Shown: positions 24,162 through 35,006, counted from the first letter of the stretch. The stretch: DNA of 64,000 nt from Tetragonia tetragonoides (GCA_038025085.1 CM076148.1:16570501-16634500), one strand, 5' to 3'. Notes: a model not told the origin generated them from the sequence alone. Numbers and translations are program-made.

Positions 24162-24176
24162 CAAGCACGCTTAACT
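24162..24176 (-). promoter_or_regulatory. Box A of the internal control region (reference copy)
   Basis: nt 50-64, AGTTAAGCGTGCTTG. Its TAA at nt 53-55 is the most variable site of the array. Confidence 0.85.
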
Positions 24177-24225
24177 GCGGAGTTCTGATGGGATCCGGTG
24201 CATTAGTGCTGGTATGATCGCACCC

Positions 24226-24254
24226 ATCAAACTGTTGCACAATATTTGTTTTAA
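24226..24254 (-). promoter_or_regulatory. Upstream Pol III promoter (reference copy)
   Basis: In the RNA sense TTAAAA lies at -29 to -24 and GC at -13/-12, matching the -28 AT box and -12 GC of plant 5S promoters. Base -1 is T. About 27 units of the window have the GG variant instead. Confidence 0.75.
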
Positions 24255-24446
24255 CCTTGTTCTTACAGCCATTTCTCACTTTTCGTGTGTCTCTTTTATT
24301 CGAAAATCAACGGTTTCTACTTAAAACACAACACGTCTCCCGAAATCTTTTATACTAGTGTATTCTGATTCTAAACAGCGTTTTAAATAAGGCTACATAG
24401 AAATTAAAAAAATTAAAAAAATTTAAAAAAATGAAGATTTAAAAAA
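24226..24446. other. Representative intergenic spacer
   Basis: 221 bp between two genes. In the RNA sense, starting from the left gene's promoter and moving away from it, it holds the upstream promoter of the left gene, a conserved core without an ORF or other RNA gene, and the T-rich terminator tract of the right gene. All other spacers of the window follow this plan, so no stretch over 300 bp lacks a gene except as noted for the deletions. Confidence 0.9.
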
Positions 24447-24564
24447 GGATGCAACACGAGGACTTCCCAGGAGGTCACCCATCGTAGTACTACTCTCGCC
24501 CAAGCACGCTTGACTGCGGAGTTCTGATGGGATCCGGTGCATTAGTGCTGGTATGATCGCACCC
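24447..24564 (-). rRNA. 5S rRNA gene
   Basis: Tandem duplicate of 20491-20608, 3956 bp away (C116T, G81C, T53C). Confidence 0.97.
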
Positions 24565-24776
24565 ATCAATCTATTGCACAATATTTGTTTTAACCTTGTT
24601 CTTACAGCCATTTCTCTCTTTTCGTGTGTCTCTTTTATTCGAAAATCAACGGTTTGTACTTAAAACACAACACGTCTCCCGAAATCATTTATACTAGTGT
24701 TTTCTGATTCTAAACAGCGTTTTAAATAAGGCTACATAAAAATAAAAAAACATTTAAAAAAATAAAGTATAAAAAA

Positions 24777-24894
24777 GGGTGCAACACGAGGACTTCCCAG
24801 GAGGTCACCCATCCTAGTACTACTCTCGCCCAAGCACGCTTCACTGCGGAGTTCTGATGGGATCCGGTGCATTAGTGCTCGTATGATCGCACCC
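24777..24894 (-). rRNA. 5S rRNA gene
   Basis: Duplicate of 20821-20938 (T53G, C15G). Confidence 0.97.
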
Positions 24895-25116
24895 ATCAAT
24901 CTATTGCACAATATTTGTTTTAACCTTGTTCTTACAACCATTTCTCACTTTTCGTGTGTCTCTTTTATTCGAAAATCAACGGTTTCTACTTAAAACACAA
25001 CACGTCTCCCGAAATCTTTTATACTAGTGTTTTCTGATTCTAAAAAGCGTTTTAAATATGGGTCCATAAAAATTAAAAAAATAAAATAAAATTCAAAAAA
25101 ATGAAGATTTAAAAAA

Positions 25117-25234
25117 GGGTGCAACACGAGGACTTCCCAGGAGGTCACCCATCCTAGTACTACTCTCGCCCAAGCACGCTTGACTGCGGAGTTCTGATGG
25201 GATCCGGTGCATTAGTGCTGGTATGATCGCACCC
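25117..25234 (-). rRNA. 5S rRNA gene
   Basis: Duplicate of 21161-21278 (T53C). Confidence 0.97.
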
Positions 25235-25446
25235 ATCAATCTATTGCACAATATTTGTTTTAACCTTGTTCTTACAACCATTTCTCACTTTTCGTGTGTC
25301 TCTTTTATTCGAAAATCAACGGTTTCTACTTAAAACACAACACGTCTCCCGAAATCTTTTATACTAGTGTTTTCTGATTCTAAACAGCGTTTTAAATAAG
25401 GCTACATAAAAATAAAAAAACATTTAAAAAAATAAAGTATAAAAAG

Positions 25447-25564
25447 GGGCGCAACACGAGGACTTCCCAGGAGGTCACCGATCCTAGTACTACTCTCCCC
25501 CAAGCACGCTGAACTGCGGAGTTCTGATGGGATCCGGTGCATTAGTGCTGGTATGATCGCACTA
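25447..25564 (-). rRNA. 5S rRNA gene, diverged
   Basis: Duplicate of 21491-21608, same six changes; GG-type promoter. Confidence 0.95.
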
Positions 25565-25785
25565 ATTAATCTTTTCCACAATATTTGTTTTAACCTTGTT
25601 CTTACAGCCATTTCTCACTTTTCGTGTGTCTCTTTTATTCGAAAATCAACGGTTTTTACTTAAAACACAACACGTCTCCCGAAATCTTTTATACTAGTGT
25701 TTTCTGATTTTAAACAGCGTTTTAAATAAGGGTACATAAAAATTAAAAAAATAAAAAAAATTTAAAAAAATGAAGATTTAAAAAA

Positions 25786-25903
25786 GGGTGCAACACGAGG
25801 ACTTCCCAGGAGGTCACCCATCCTAGTACTACTCTCGCCCAAGCACGCTTAACTGCGGAGTTCTGATTGGATCCGGTGCATTAGTGCTGGTATGATCGCA
25901 CCC
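25786..25903 (-). rRNA. 5S rRNA gene
   Basis: Duplicate of 21830-21947 (C36A). Confidence 0.97.
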
Positions 25904-26115
25904 ATCAAACTATTGCACAATATTTGTTTTAACATTGTTCCTACAGTCATTTCTCACTTTTCGTGTGTCTCTTTTATTCGAAAATCAACGGTTTGTACTT
26001 AAAACACAACACGTCTCCCGAAATCTTTTATACTAGTGTTTTCTGATTCTAAACAGCGTTTTAAATAAGGCTACATAAAAATAAAAAAACATTTAAAAAA
26101 ATGAAGTATAAAAAG

Positions 26116-26233
26116 GGGTGCAACACGAGGACTTCCCAGGAGGTCACCCATCCTAGTACTACTCTCGCCCAAGCACGCTTAACTGCGGAGTTCTGATGGG
26201 ATCCGGTGCATTAGTGCTGGTATGATCGCACTC
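26116..26233 (-). rRNA. 5S rRNA gene
   Basis: Duplicate of 22160-22277 (G2A); GG-type promoter. Confidence 0.97.
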
Positions 26234-26453
26234 ATCAATCTTTTCCACAATATTTGTTTTAACCTTGTTCTTACAACCATTTCCACTTTTCGTGTGTCTC
26301 TTTTATTCGAAAATCAACGGTTTTTACTTAAAACACAACACATCTCCCGAAATCTTTTATACTAGTGTTTTCTGATTCTAAACAGCGTTTTAAATAAGGC
26401 TACATAAAAATTAAAAAAATAAAATAAAATTTAAAAAAATGAAGATTTAAAAA

Positions 26454-26571
26454 GGGTGCGACACGAGGACTTCCCAGGAGGTCACCCATCCTGGTACTAC
26501 TCTCGCCCAAGCACAGTTAACTGCGGAGTTCTGATGGGATCCGGTGCATTACTGCTGGTATGTTCGCACCA
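26454..26571 (-). rRNA. 5S rRNA gene, diverged
   Basis: Duplicate of 22498-22615, same seven changes. Confidence 0.95.
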
Positions 26572-26793
26572 ATCAATCTATTTCACAATATATGTTTTAA
26601 CCTTGTTCTTACACCCATTTCTCACTTTTCGTGTGTCTCTTCTATTCGAAAATCAACGGTTTCTACTTAAAACACAACACGTCTCCCGAAATCTTTTATA
26701 CTAGTGTTTTCTGATTCTAAACAGCGTTTTAAATAAGGCTACATAAAAATTTAAAAAATAAAAAAAAATTTAAAAAAATGAAGATTTAAAAAA

Positions 26794-26890
26794 GGGTGCA
26801 ACACGAGGACTTCCCAGGAGGTCACCCATCCTAGATCTACTCTCGCCCAAGCACGCTTAACTGCGGACTTTTGATGGGATCCGGTGCATT
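26794..26890 (-). pseudogene. 5S rRNA gene lacking its 5' end and promoter
   Basis: Duplicate of the truncated copy at 22838-22934 with the same deletion join; nt 1-21 are missing. Confidence 0.93.
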
Positions 26891-27040
26891 TTATTCGAAA
26901 ATCAACGGTTTCTACTTAAAACACAACACGTCTCCCGAAATCTTTTATACTAGTGTTTTCTAATTCTAAAAAGCGTTTTAAATAAGGCTACATAAAAATT
27001 AAAAAAATAAAAAAATTTAAAAAAATGAAAAAATAAAGAG

Positions 27041-27158
27041 GGGTGCAACACGAGGACTTCCCAGGAGGTCACCCATCCTAGTACTACTCTCGCCCAAGCA
27101 CGCTTAACTGCGGAGTTCTGATGGGATCTGGTGCATTAGTGCTGGTATGATCGCACCC
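27041..27158 (-). rRNA. 5S rRNA gene
   Basis: Duplicate of 23085-23202 (G30A, interrupted terminator). Confidence 0.96.
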
Positions 27159-27380
27159 ATCAATCTATTGCACAATATTTGTTTTGACCTGGTTCTTACA
27201 GCCATTTCTCACTTTTCGTGTGTCTCTTTTATTCGAAAATCAACGGTTTCTACTTAAAACACAACACGTCTCCCGAAATCTTTTATACTAGTGTATTCTG
27301 ATTCTAAACAGCGTTTTAAATAAGGCTACATAAAAATAAAAAAAATAAAAAAATATTTAAAAAAATAAAGATTTAAAAAA

Positions 27381-27498
27381 GGGTGCTACACGAGGACTTC
27401 CCAGGAGGTCACCCATCCTAGTACTACTCTCGCCCAAGCAAGCTTAACTGCAGAGTTCTGATGGGATCCAGTGCATAAGTGCGGGTATGATCGCACCC
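27381..27498 (-). rRNA. 5S rRNA gene
   Basis: Duplicate of 23425-23542. Confidence 0.96.
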
Positions 27499-27722
27499 AT
27501 CAAACTATTGCACAATATTTGTTTTAACCTTGTTGTTACAGTCATTTCTCACTTTTCGTGTGTCTCTTTTATTTGAAAATCAACGGTTTCTACTTAAAAC
27601 ACAACACGTCTCCCGAAATCTTTTATACTAGTGTTTTCTAATTCTAAATAGCGTTTTAAATAAGGCTACATAAAAATAAAAAAAATAAAAATAAAATTTA
27701 AAAAAAATGAAGATTTAAAAAA

Positions 27723-27840
27723 GGATGCAACACGAGGACTTCCTAGGAGGTCACCCATCCTAGTACTACTCTTGCCCAAGCACGCTTCACTGCGGAGTTC
27801 TGATGGGATCCGGTGAATTAGTGCTGGTATGATCGCACCC
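27723..27840 (-). rRNA. 5S rRNA gene
   Basis: Duplicate of 23767-23884. Confidence 0.97.
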
Positions 27841-28063
27841 ATCAAACTATTGCACAATATTTGTTTTAACCTTGTTTGTACAGTCATGTCTCACTTTTCG
27901 TGTGTCTCTTTTTTTCGAAAATCAACGGTTTGTACTTAAAACACAACACGTCTACCGAAATCTTTTATACTAGTGTTTTCTGATTCTAAACAGCGTTTTA
28001 AATAAAGCTACATAAAAATCAATAAAATAAAATAAAATTAAAAAAAAATGAAGATTTAAAAAG

Positions 28064-28181
28064 GGGTGCAACACGAGGACTTCCCAGGAGGTCACCCATC
28101 CTAGTACTACTCTCGCCCAAGCACGCTTAACTGCGGAGTTCTGATGGGATCCGGTGCATTAGTGCTGGTATGATCGCACCC
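28064..28181 (-). rRNA. 5S rRNA gene with reiterated head
   Basis: Gene body matches consensus, like its counterpart at 24108-24225. Its 5' end is followed upstream by two extra gene-head repeats, so its promoter sits 66 bp farther away than normal. Confidence 0.95.
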
Positions 28182-28183
28182 AT

Positions 28184-28247
28184 CCGGTGCATTAGTGCTG
28201 GTATGATCGCACCCATCCGGTGCATTAGTGCTGGTATGATCGCACCC
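28184..28247 (-). repeat. Two extra 33-bp copies of the 5S gene head
   Basis: nt 1-31 of the gene plus an AT linker are repeated twice (28184-28214 and 28217-28247) upstream of the full gene. The true promoter abuts the outermost head, so a transcript from the outer start would be about 66 nt longer. Confidence 0.93.
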
Positions 28248-28467
28248 ATCAAACTATTGCACAATATTTGTTTTAACATTGTTCTTACAGTAATTTCAAA
28301 CTTTTCGTGTGTCTCTTTTATTCGAAAATCAACGGTTTCTACTTAAAACACAACACGTCTCCCGAAATCTTTTGTACTAGTGTTTTCTGATTCTAAACAG
28401 CGTTTTAAATAAGACTACATAAAAATAAAAAAATTAAAAAATAAAAAAACAATGAAGATTTAAAAAA

Positions 28468-28585
28468 GGGTGCAACACGAGGACTTCCAAGGAGGTCACC
28501 CATACTAGTACTACTCTCGCCCAAGCACGCTTAACTGCTGAGTTCTGATGGGATCCGGTGCATTAGTGCTGGTATGATCGCACCC
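28468..28585 (-). rRNA. 5S rRNA gene
   Basis: G97T, G82T and C47A. Confidence 0.97.
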
Positions 28586-28797
28586 ATCAAACTGTTGCAC
28601 AATATTTGTTTTAACCTTGTTCTTACAGTCATTTCTCACTTTTCGTGTGACTCTTTTATTCGAAAATCAACGGTTTCTACTTAAAACACAACACGTCTCC
28701 CGAAATCTTTTATACTAGTGTTTTCTGATTCTAAACAGTGTTTTAAATAAGGCTACATAAAAATAAAATTTAAAAAAAAAAATGAAGATTTAAAAAA

Positions 28798-28915
28798 GGG
28801 TGCAACACGAGGACTTTCAAGGAGGTCACCCATACTAGTACTACTCTCGCCCAAGCACGCTTAACTGCGGAGTTCTGATGGGATCCGGTGCATTAGTGCT
28901 GGTATGATCGCACCC
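28798..28915 (-). rRNA. 5S rRNA gene
   Basis: G99A, G97T and G82T. Confidence 0.97.
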
Positions 28916-29134
28916 ATCAAACTGTTGCACAATATTTGTTTTAACCTTGTTCTTACAGTCATTTCTCACTTTTCGTGTGTCTCTTTTATTCGAAAATCAA
29001 CGGTTTCTACTTAAAACACAACACGTCTCCCGAAATCTTTTATACTAGTGTTTTCTGATGTTAAACAACGTTTTAAATAAGGCTACATAAAAAAAAAAAA
29101 AAAAAAAAAATTAAAAAAATGAAGATTTAAAAAA

Positions 29135-29251
29135 GGGTGCAACACGAGGACTTCCAAGGAGGTCACCCATCCTAGTACTACTCTCGCCCAAGCACGCTTA
29201 ACTGCGGAGTTCTGATGGGATCCGGTGAATTAGTGGGGGTATGATCGTCCC
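29135..29251 (-). rRNA. 5S rRNA gene, 5' stem deletion
   Basis: 117 nt: one base lost in the first six nucleotides, plus G97T, G25T, G17C and A16C. Confidence 0.94.
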
Positions 29252-29462
29252 ATCAAACTATTGCACAATATTTGTTTTAACCTTGTTCTTAGAGTCATTT
29301 CTTACTTTTCGTGTGACTCTTTTTATTCGAAAATCAACGGTTTGTACTTAAAACACACCACGTCTACCGAAATCTTTTATACTAGTGTTTTCTGATTCTA
29401 AACAGCGTTTTAAATAAGGCTACATAAAAATAAAAAAAATTAAAAAAATGAAGATTCATAAG

Positions 29463-29580
29463 GGGTGCAACACGAGGACTTCCCAGGAGGTCACCCATCC
29501 TAGTACTACTCTCGCCCAAGCACGCTTAACTGCGGAGTTCTGATGGGATTCGGTGCATTAGTGCTGGCATGATCGCACCC
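29463..29580 (-). rRNA. 5S rRNA gene with reiterated head
   Basis: G31A and A13G. One extra head copy lies upstream. The proximal T5 is replaced by TTATGAATC, so the first usable T run is about 17 nt downstream. Confidence 0.95.
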
Positions 29581-29582
29581 AT

Positions 29583-29613
29583 CCGGTGCATTAGTGCTGG
29601 TATGATCGCACCC
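29583..29613 (-). repeat. One extra 5S gene-head copy
   Basis: nt 1-31 repeated once, 2 bp upstream of the full gene. Confidence 0.93.
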
Positions 29614-29824
29614 ATCAAACTGTTGCACAATATTTGTTTTAACCTTGTTCTTACCATCATTTCTCACTTTTCGTGTGTCTCTTTTATTCGAAAATCAACG
29701 GTTTCTACTTAAAACACAACACGTCTCCCGAAATCTTTTATACTAGTGTTTTCTGATTCTAAACAGCGTTTTAAATAAGGCTACATAAAAATAAAAAAAA
29801 TTTAAAAAAATGAAGATTCATAAG

Positions 29825-29942
29825 GGGTGCAACACGAGGACTTCCCAGGAGGTCACCCATCCTAGTACTACTCTCGCCCAAGCACCCTTAACTGCGGATT
29901 TCTGATGGGATCCAGTGCATTAGTGCTGGTATGATCGCGCCT
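29825..29942 (-). rRNA. 5S rRNA gene
   Basis: C57G, C44A, C29T, T4C and G1A; same lost proximal T5 (TTATGAATC) as its left neighbour. Confidence 0.95.
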
Positions 29943-30163
29943 ATCAATCTATTGCACAATATTTGTTTTAACCTTGTTCTTACAGCCATTTCTCACTTTT
30001 CGTGTGTCTCTTTTATTCGAAAATCAACGGTTTGTACGTAAAACCCAACACGTCTCCCGAAAACTTTTATACTACTGTTTTCTGATTCTAAACAGCGTTT
30101 TAAATAAGGCTACATAAAAAAAAAAAAAAAAAAAAAAATTTAAAAAAATGAAGATTTAAGAAA

Positions 30164-30281
30164 GGGTGCAACACGAGGACTTCCCAGGAGGTCACCCATC
30201 CTAGTACTTTTCTCGCCCAAGCACGAATAACTGCGGAGTTCTGATGGGATCTGGTGAATTAGTGGGGGTATGTTCGCACCC
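30164..30281 (-). rRNA. 5S rRNA gene, diverged
   Basis: T73A, G72A, G56T, A55T, G30A, G25T, G17C, A16C and T9A: the most substituted full-length copy I found. Proximal terminator reduced to TTT. Confidence 0.94.
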
Positions 30282-30503
30282 ATTAAACTATTGCACAATA
30301 TTTATTTTAACCTTGTTCTTATAGTCATTTCTCACTTTTCGTGTGACTCTTTTTATTCGAAAATCAACGGTTTGTACTTCAAAACACACCACGTCTACCG
30401 AAATCTTTTATGCTAGTGTTTTTTGATTCTAAACAGCGTTTTAAATAAGGCTACATAAAAATAAAAAAAATAAAAAAATTTAAAAAAATTAAGATTCAAA
30501 AAG

Positions 30504-30621
30504 GGGTGCAACACGAGGACTTCCCAGGAGGTCACCCATCCTAGTACTACTCTCGCCCAAGCACGCTTAACTGCGGAGTTCTGATGGGATTCGGTGCATT
30601 AGTGCTGGCATGATCGCACCC
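30504..30621 (-). rRNA. 5S rRNA gene with reiterated head
   Basis: G31A and A13G, as in 29463-29580; one extra head upstream. Confidence 0.95.
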
Positions 30622-30623
30622 AT

Positions 30624-30654
30624 CCGGTGCATTAGTGCTGGTATGATTGCACCC
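30624..30654 (-). repeat. One extra 5S gene-head copy
   Basis: nt 1-31 repeated once with G7A. Confidence 0.93.
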
Positions 30655-30866
30655 ATCAAACTGTTGCACAATATTTGTTTTAACCTTGTTCTTACCGTCA
30701 TTTCTCACTTTTCGTGTGTCTCTTTTATTCGAAAATCAACGGTTTGTACTTAAAATACAACACGTCTCCCGAAATCTTTTATACTAGTGTTTTCTGATTC
30801 TAAACAGCGTTTTAAAAAAGGCTACATAAAAATTAAAAAAATAAAAAAAAATGAAGATTTAAAAAA

Positions 30867-30984
30867 GGGTGCAACACGAGGACTTCCAAGGAGGTCACCC
30901 ATACTAGTATTACTCTCGCCCAAGCATGCGTAACTGCGGAGTTCTGATGGGATCCGGTGCATTAGTGCTGGTATGATCGCACCC
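30867..30984 (-). rRNA. 5S rRNA gene
   Basis: G97T, G82T, G75A, G58A and A55C. Confidence 0.96.
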
Positions 30985-31206
30985 ATCAAACTGTTGCACA
31001 ATATTTGTTTTAACCTTGTTCTTACAGTCATTTCTCACTTTTCGTGTGTCTCTTTTATTCGAAAATCAACGGTTTCTACTTAAAACACAACACGTCTCCC
31101 GACATCTTTTATACTAGTGTTTTCTGATTCTAAACAGCGTTTTAAATAAGGCTACATAAATATAAAAAAAATAAATAAAAATTTAAAAAAATGAAGATTT
31201 AAAAAT

Positions 31207-31324
31207 GGGTGCAACACGAGGACTTCCAAGGAGGTCACCCATCCTAGTACTACTCTCGCCCAAGCACGCTTCACTGCGGAGTTCTGATGGGATCCGATGA
31301 ATTAGTGCTGGTTTGATCGCACCC
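31207..31324 (-). rRNA. 5S rRNA gene
   Basis: G97T, T53G, C28T, G25T and T12A. Confidence 0.96.
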
Positions 31325-31545
31325 ATCAAACTATTGCACAATATTTGTTTTAACCTTGTTCTAACAGTCATTTCTCACTTATCGTGTGTTTCTTTTATTC
31401 GAACATCACCGGTTTGTACTTAAAACACAACACGTCTCCCGAAATCTTTTATACTAGTGTTTTCTGATTCTAAACAGCGTTTTAAATAAGGCTACATAAA
31501 AATAAAAAAAATAAAAAAAAAGTAAAAAAATGAAGATTTAAAAAG

Positions 31546-31663
31546 GGGTGCAACACGAGGACTTCCCAGGAGGTCACCCATCCTAGTACTACTCTCGCCC
31601 AAGCACGCCTAACTGCGGAGTTCTAATGGGATCCGGTGCATTAGTGCTGGTATGATCGCACCC
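31546..31663 (-). rRNA. 5S rRNA gene
   Basis: A55G and C39T. Confidence 0.97.
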
Positions 31664-31886
31664 ATCAATCTATTGCACAATATTTGTTTTAACCTTGTTC
31701 TTACAGCCATTTCTCACTTTTCGTGTGTCTCTTTTATTCGAAAATCAACGGTTTGTACGTAAAACCCAACACGTCTCCCGAAAACCTTTATACTAGTGTT
31801 TTCTGATTCTAAACAGCGTTTTAAATAAGGCTACATAAAAATAAAAAAAAATAAAAAAACATTTAAAAAAATGAAGATTTAAAAAG

Positions 31887-32004
31887 GGGTGCAACACGAG
31901 GACTTCCCAGGAGGTCACCCATCCCAGTACTACTATCGCCCAAGCACGCTTCACTGAGAAGTTCTGATGGGATCCGGTGTATTAGTGCTGGTATGATCGC
32001 ACCT
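31887..32004 (-). rRNA. 5S rRNA gene
   Basis: A80G, G70T, T53G, G48T, C46T, G25A and G1A; sister of the next unit. Confidence 0.95.
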
Positions 32005-32226
32005 ATCAAACTGTTGCACAATATTTGTTTTAACCTTGTTCTTACAGTCATTTCTAACTTTTCATGTGTCTCTTTTATTCGAAAATCAACGGTTTCTACT
32101 TAAAACACAACACGTCTCCCGAAATCTTTTATACTAGTGTTTTCTGATTCTAAAGAGCGTTTTAAATAAGGCTACATAAAAAAATAAAAATAAAATAAAA
32201 ATAATTAAAAATGAAGATTTAAAAAG

Positions 32227-32344
32227 GGGTGCAACACGAGGACTTCCCAGGAGGTCACCCATCCTAGTACTACTATCGCCCAAGCACGCTTCACTGCGAA
32301 GTTCTGATGGGATCCGGTGTATTAGTGCTGGTATGATCGCACCT
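32227..32344 (-). rRNA. 5S rRNA gene
   Basis: G70T, T53G, C46T, G25A and G1A. Confidence 0.96.
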
Positions 32345-32565
32345 ATCAAACTGTTGCACAGTATTTGTTTTAACCTTGTTCTTACAGTCATTTCTAACTT
32401 TTCATGTGTCTCTTTTATTCGAAAATCAACGGTTTCTACTTAAAACACAACACGTCTCCCGAAATCTTTTATACTAGTGTTTTCTGATTCTAAACAGCGT
32501 TTTAAATAAGGCTACATAAATATAAAAAAAATAAAAAAAATTTAAAAAAATGAAGATTTAAAAAT

Positions 32566-32683
32566 GGGTGCAACACGAGGACTTCCAAGGAGGTCACCCA
32601 TCCTAGTACTACTCTCGCCCAAGCACGCTTAACTGCGGAGTTCTGATGGGATCTGATGAATTAGTGCGGGTATGATCGCACCC
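32566..32683 (-). rRNA. 5S rRNA gene
   Basis: G97T, G30A, C28T, G25T and A16C. Confidence 0.96.
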
Positions 32684-32905
32684 ATCAAACTATTGCACAA
32701 TATTTGTTTTAACCTTGTTCTTACAGTCATTTCGCACTTTTCGTGTGACTCTTTTATTCGAAAATCAACTGTTTGTACTTAAAACACAACACGTCTATCG
32801 AAATCTTTTATCCTAGTGTTTTCTGATTCTAAACAGCGTTTTAAATAAGGCTACATAAAAATAAAAATAAAAAAATAAAATTTAAAAAAATAAAGATTTA
32901 AAAAT

Positions 32906-33023
32906 GGGTGCAACACGAGGACTTCCCAAGAGGTCACCTATCCTAGTACTACTCTCGCCCAAGCACGCTTAACTGCGGAGTTCTGATGGGATCCGGTGCA
33001 TTAGTGCTGGTATGATCGGACCC
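32906..33023 (-). rRNA. 5S rRNA gene with reiterated head
   Basis: C95T, G85A and G5C (breaks pair 5-114). Two extra heads upstream. Confidence 0.95.
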
Positions 33024-33025
33024 AT

Positions 33026-33089
33026 TCGGTGCATTAGTGCTGGTATGATCGCACCCATCCGGTGCATTAGTGTTGGTATGATCGCACCA
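33026..33089 (-). repeat. Two extra 5S gene-head copies
   Basis: Heads at 33026-33056 and 33059-33089. The outer one carries G17A and G1T. Confidence 0.93.
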
Positions 33090-33312
33090 ATAAAACTGTT
33101 GCACAATATTTGTTTTAACCTTGTTCTTACAGTCATTTCTCACTTTTCGTGTGTCTCTTTTATTCGAAAATCAACGGTTTGTACTTAAAACACAACACGT
33201 CTCCCGAAATCTTTTATACTAGTGTTTTCTGATTCTAAACAGCGTTTTAAATAAGGCTACACAAAAATAAAAAAAATTAAAAAAAAATTTAAAAAAATGA
33301 AGATTTAAAAAG

Positions 33313-33430
33313 GGGTGCAACACAAGGACTTCCCAAGAGGTCACCCATCCTAGTACTACTCTCGCCCAAGCACGCTTAACTGCGGATTTCTGATGGGTTC
33401 CAGTGCATTAGTGCTGGTATGATCGCACCC
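33313..33430 (-). rRNA. 5S rRNA gene
   Basis: C107T, C95T, C44A, T33A and C29T. Confidence 0.96.
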
Positions 33431-33651
33431 ATCAATCTATTGCACAATATTTGTTTTAACCTTGTTCTTACAGCCATTTCTCACTTTTCGTGTGTCTCTT
33501 TTATTCGAAAATCAACGGTTTCTACTTAAAACACAACACGTCTCCCGAAATCTTTTATACTAGTGTTTTCTGATTCTAAACAGCGTTTTAAATAAGGCTA
33601 CATAAAAATTAAAAAAATTAAAAAAATTTAAAAAAATGAAGATTTAAAAAA

Positions 33652-33769
33652 GGGTGCAACACGAGGACTTCCCAGGAGATCACCCATCCTAGTACTACTC
33701 TCGCCCAAGCACGCTTAACTACGGAGTTCTGATGGGATCCGGTGCATTAGTGCTGGTATGATCGCACCC
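33652..33769 (-). rRNA. 5S rRNA gene
   Basis: C91T and C49T. Confidence 0.97.
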
Positions 33770-33991
33770 ATCAAACTACTGCACAATATTTGTTTTAACC
33801 TTGTTCTTACAGTCATTTCTCACTTTTCGTGTGTCTCTTTTATTCGAAAATCAACGGTTTGTACTTAAAACACAACACGTCTCCCGAAATCTTTTATACC
33901 AGTGTTTTCTGATTCTAAACAGCGTTTTAAATAAGGCTACATAAAAATAAAAAAATAAAAAAAAATTTTAAAAAAATGAAGATTTAAAAAG

Positions 33992-34109
33992 GGGTGCAAC
34001 ACGAGGACTTCCCAGGAGGTCACCCATCCTAGTACTAATCTCGCCCAAGCGCGCTTAACTGCGGAGTTCTGATGGGATCCGGTGCATTAGTGCTGGTATG
34101 ATCGCAGCC
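33992..34109 (-). rRNA. 5S rRNA gene
   Basis: G72T, T59C and G3C. G72T with a changed nt 3 recurs at 34574, 38408 and 51471. Confidence 0.97.
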
Positions 34110-34331
34110 ATAAATCTATTGCACAATATTTGTTTTAACCTTGTTCTTACAGCCATTTCTCACTTTTCGTGTGTCTCTTTTATTCGAAAATCAACGGTTT
34201 CTACATAAAACATAACACGTCTCCCGAAATCTTTTATACTAGTGTTTTCTGATTCTAAACAACGTTTTAAATAAGGCTACATAAAATAAAAAAAATAAAA
34301 TAAAAATTTAAAAAAATGAAGATTTAAAAAG

Positions 34332-34449
34332 GGGTGCAACACGAGGACTTCCCAGGAGGTCACCCATCCTAGTTCTACTCTCGCCCAAGCACGCTTAACT
34401 GCGGAGTTCTGATGGGATCCGGTGCATTAGTGCTGGTATGATCGCACCC
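34332..34449 (-). rRNA. 5S rRNA gene
   Basis: Only T76A. Confidence 0.97.
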
Positions 34450-34573
34450 ATCAATCTATTGCACAATATTTGTTTTAACCTTGTTCTTACAGCCATTTCT
34501 CACTTTTCGTGTGTCTCTTTTATTCGAAAATCAACGGTTTCTACTTAAAACACAACACGTCTCCGGAAATCTT

Positions 34574-34664
34574 GTCACCCATCCTAGTACTAATCTCGCC
34601 CAAGCACGCTTACCTGCGGAGTTCTGATGGGATCCGGTGCATTATTGCTGGTATGATCGCAACC
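34574..34664 (-). pseudogene. 5S rRNA gene lacking its 3' end and terminator
   Basis: nt 1-91 remain, joined directly to the spacer sequence GGAAATCTT on the plus strand. The last 27 nt of the gene, the T-rich terminator tract and part of the spacer are gone. G72T, T52G, C20A and G3T are also present. The promoter and box A survive but box C is cut, so stable 5S RNA is not expected. Confidence 0.93.
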
Positions 34665-34888
34665 ATAAATCTAGTGCACAATATTTGTTTTAACCTTGTT
34701 CTTACAACCATTTTTCACTTTTCGTGTGTCTCTTTTATTCGAAAATCAACGGTTTCTACTTAAAACACAACAGGTCTCACGAAATCTTTTATACTAGTGT
34801 TTTCTGATTCTAAACAACGTTTTAAATAAGGCTACATAAAAATAAAAAAAAATAAAATAAAAGTTTAAAAAAATGAAGATTTAAAAAG

Positions 34889-35006
34889 GGGTGCAACACG
34901 AGGACTTCCCAGGAGGTCACCCATCCTAGTTCTACTCTCGCCCAAGCACGCTTAACTGCGGAGTTCTGATGGGATCCGGTGCATTAGTGCTGGTATGATC
35001 GCACCC
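34889..35006 (-). rRNA. 5S rRNA gene
   Basis: Only T76A, as in 34332-34449. Confidence 0.97.

Larger units (their letters stand above)
24108..24225 (-). rRNA. 5S rRNA gene, consensus copy (reference)
   Basis: This copy matches the array consensus at all 118 core positions. The product is the 5S RNA of the cytosolic large ribosomal subunit, made by RNA polymerase III with TFIIIA bound to the internal control region. In the RNA sense, nt 1-6 (GGGTGC) pair with nt 113-118 (GCACCC) to close the terminal stem. Box A is at nt 50-64, the intermediate element at 67-72 and box C at 80-97. Plant 5S RNA is about 120 nt; the last one or two bases (CT) lie beyond the core I mark. Upstream it has TTAAAA near -28 and GC at -13/-12; base -1 is T, not the C typical of Arabidopsis. 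A T5 run starts two bases past the core. Expression cannot be judged from sequence, but this is the best candidate for a functional copy. Confidence 0.98.
20282..24237. repeat. Tandem duplication C, first copy (3956 bp)
   Basis: A block of 12 units, including one truncated gene, repeated immediately to the right at an exact 3956-bp offset. I saw no mismatch between the copies. Both ends lie in the upstream region of a gene. Confidence 0.93.
24238..28184. repeat. Tandem duplication C, second copy
   Basis: Identity to the first copy ends at 28184, exactly where the reiterated gene heads begin. Confidence 0.93.
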
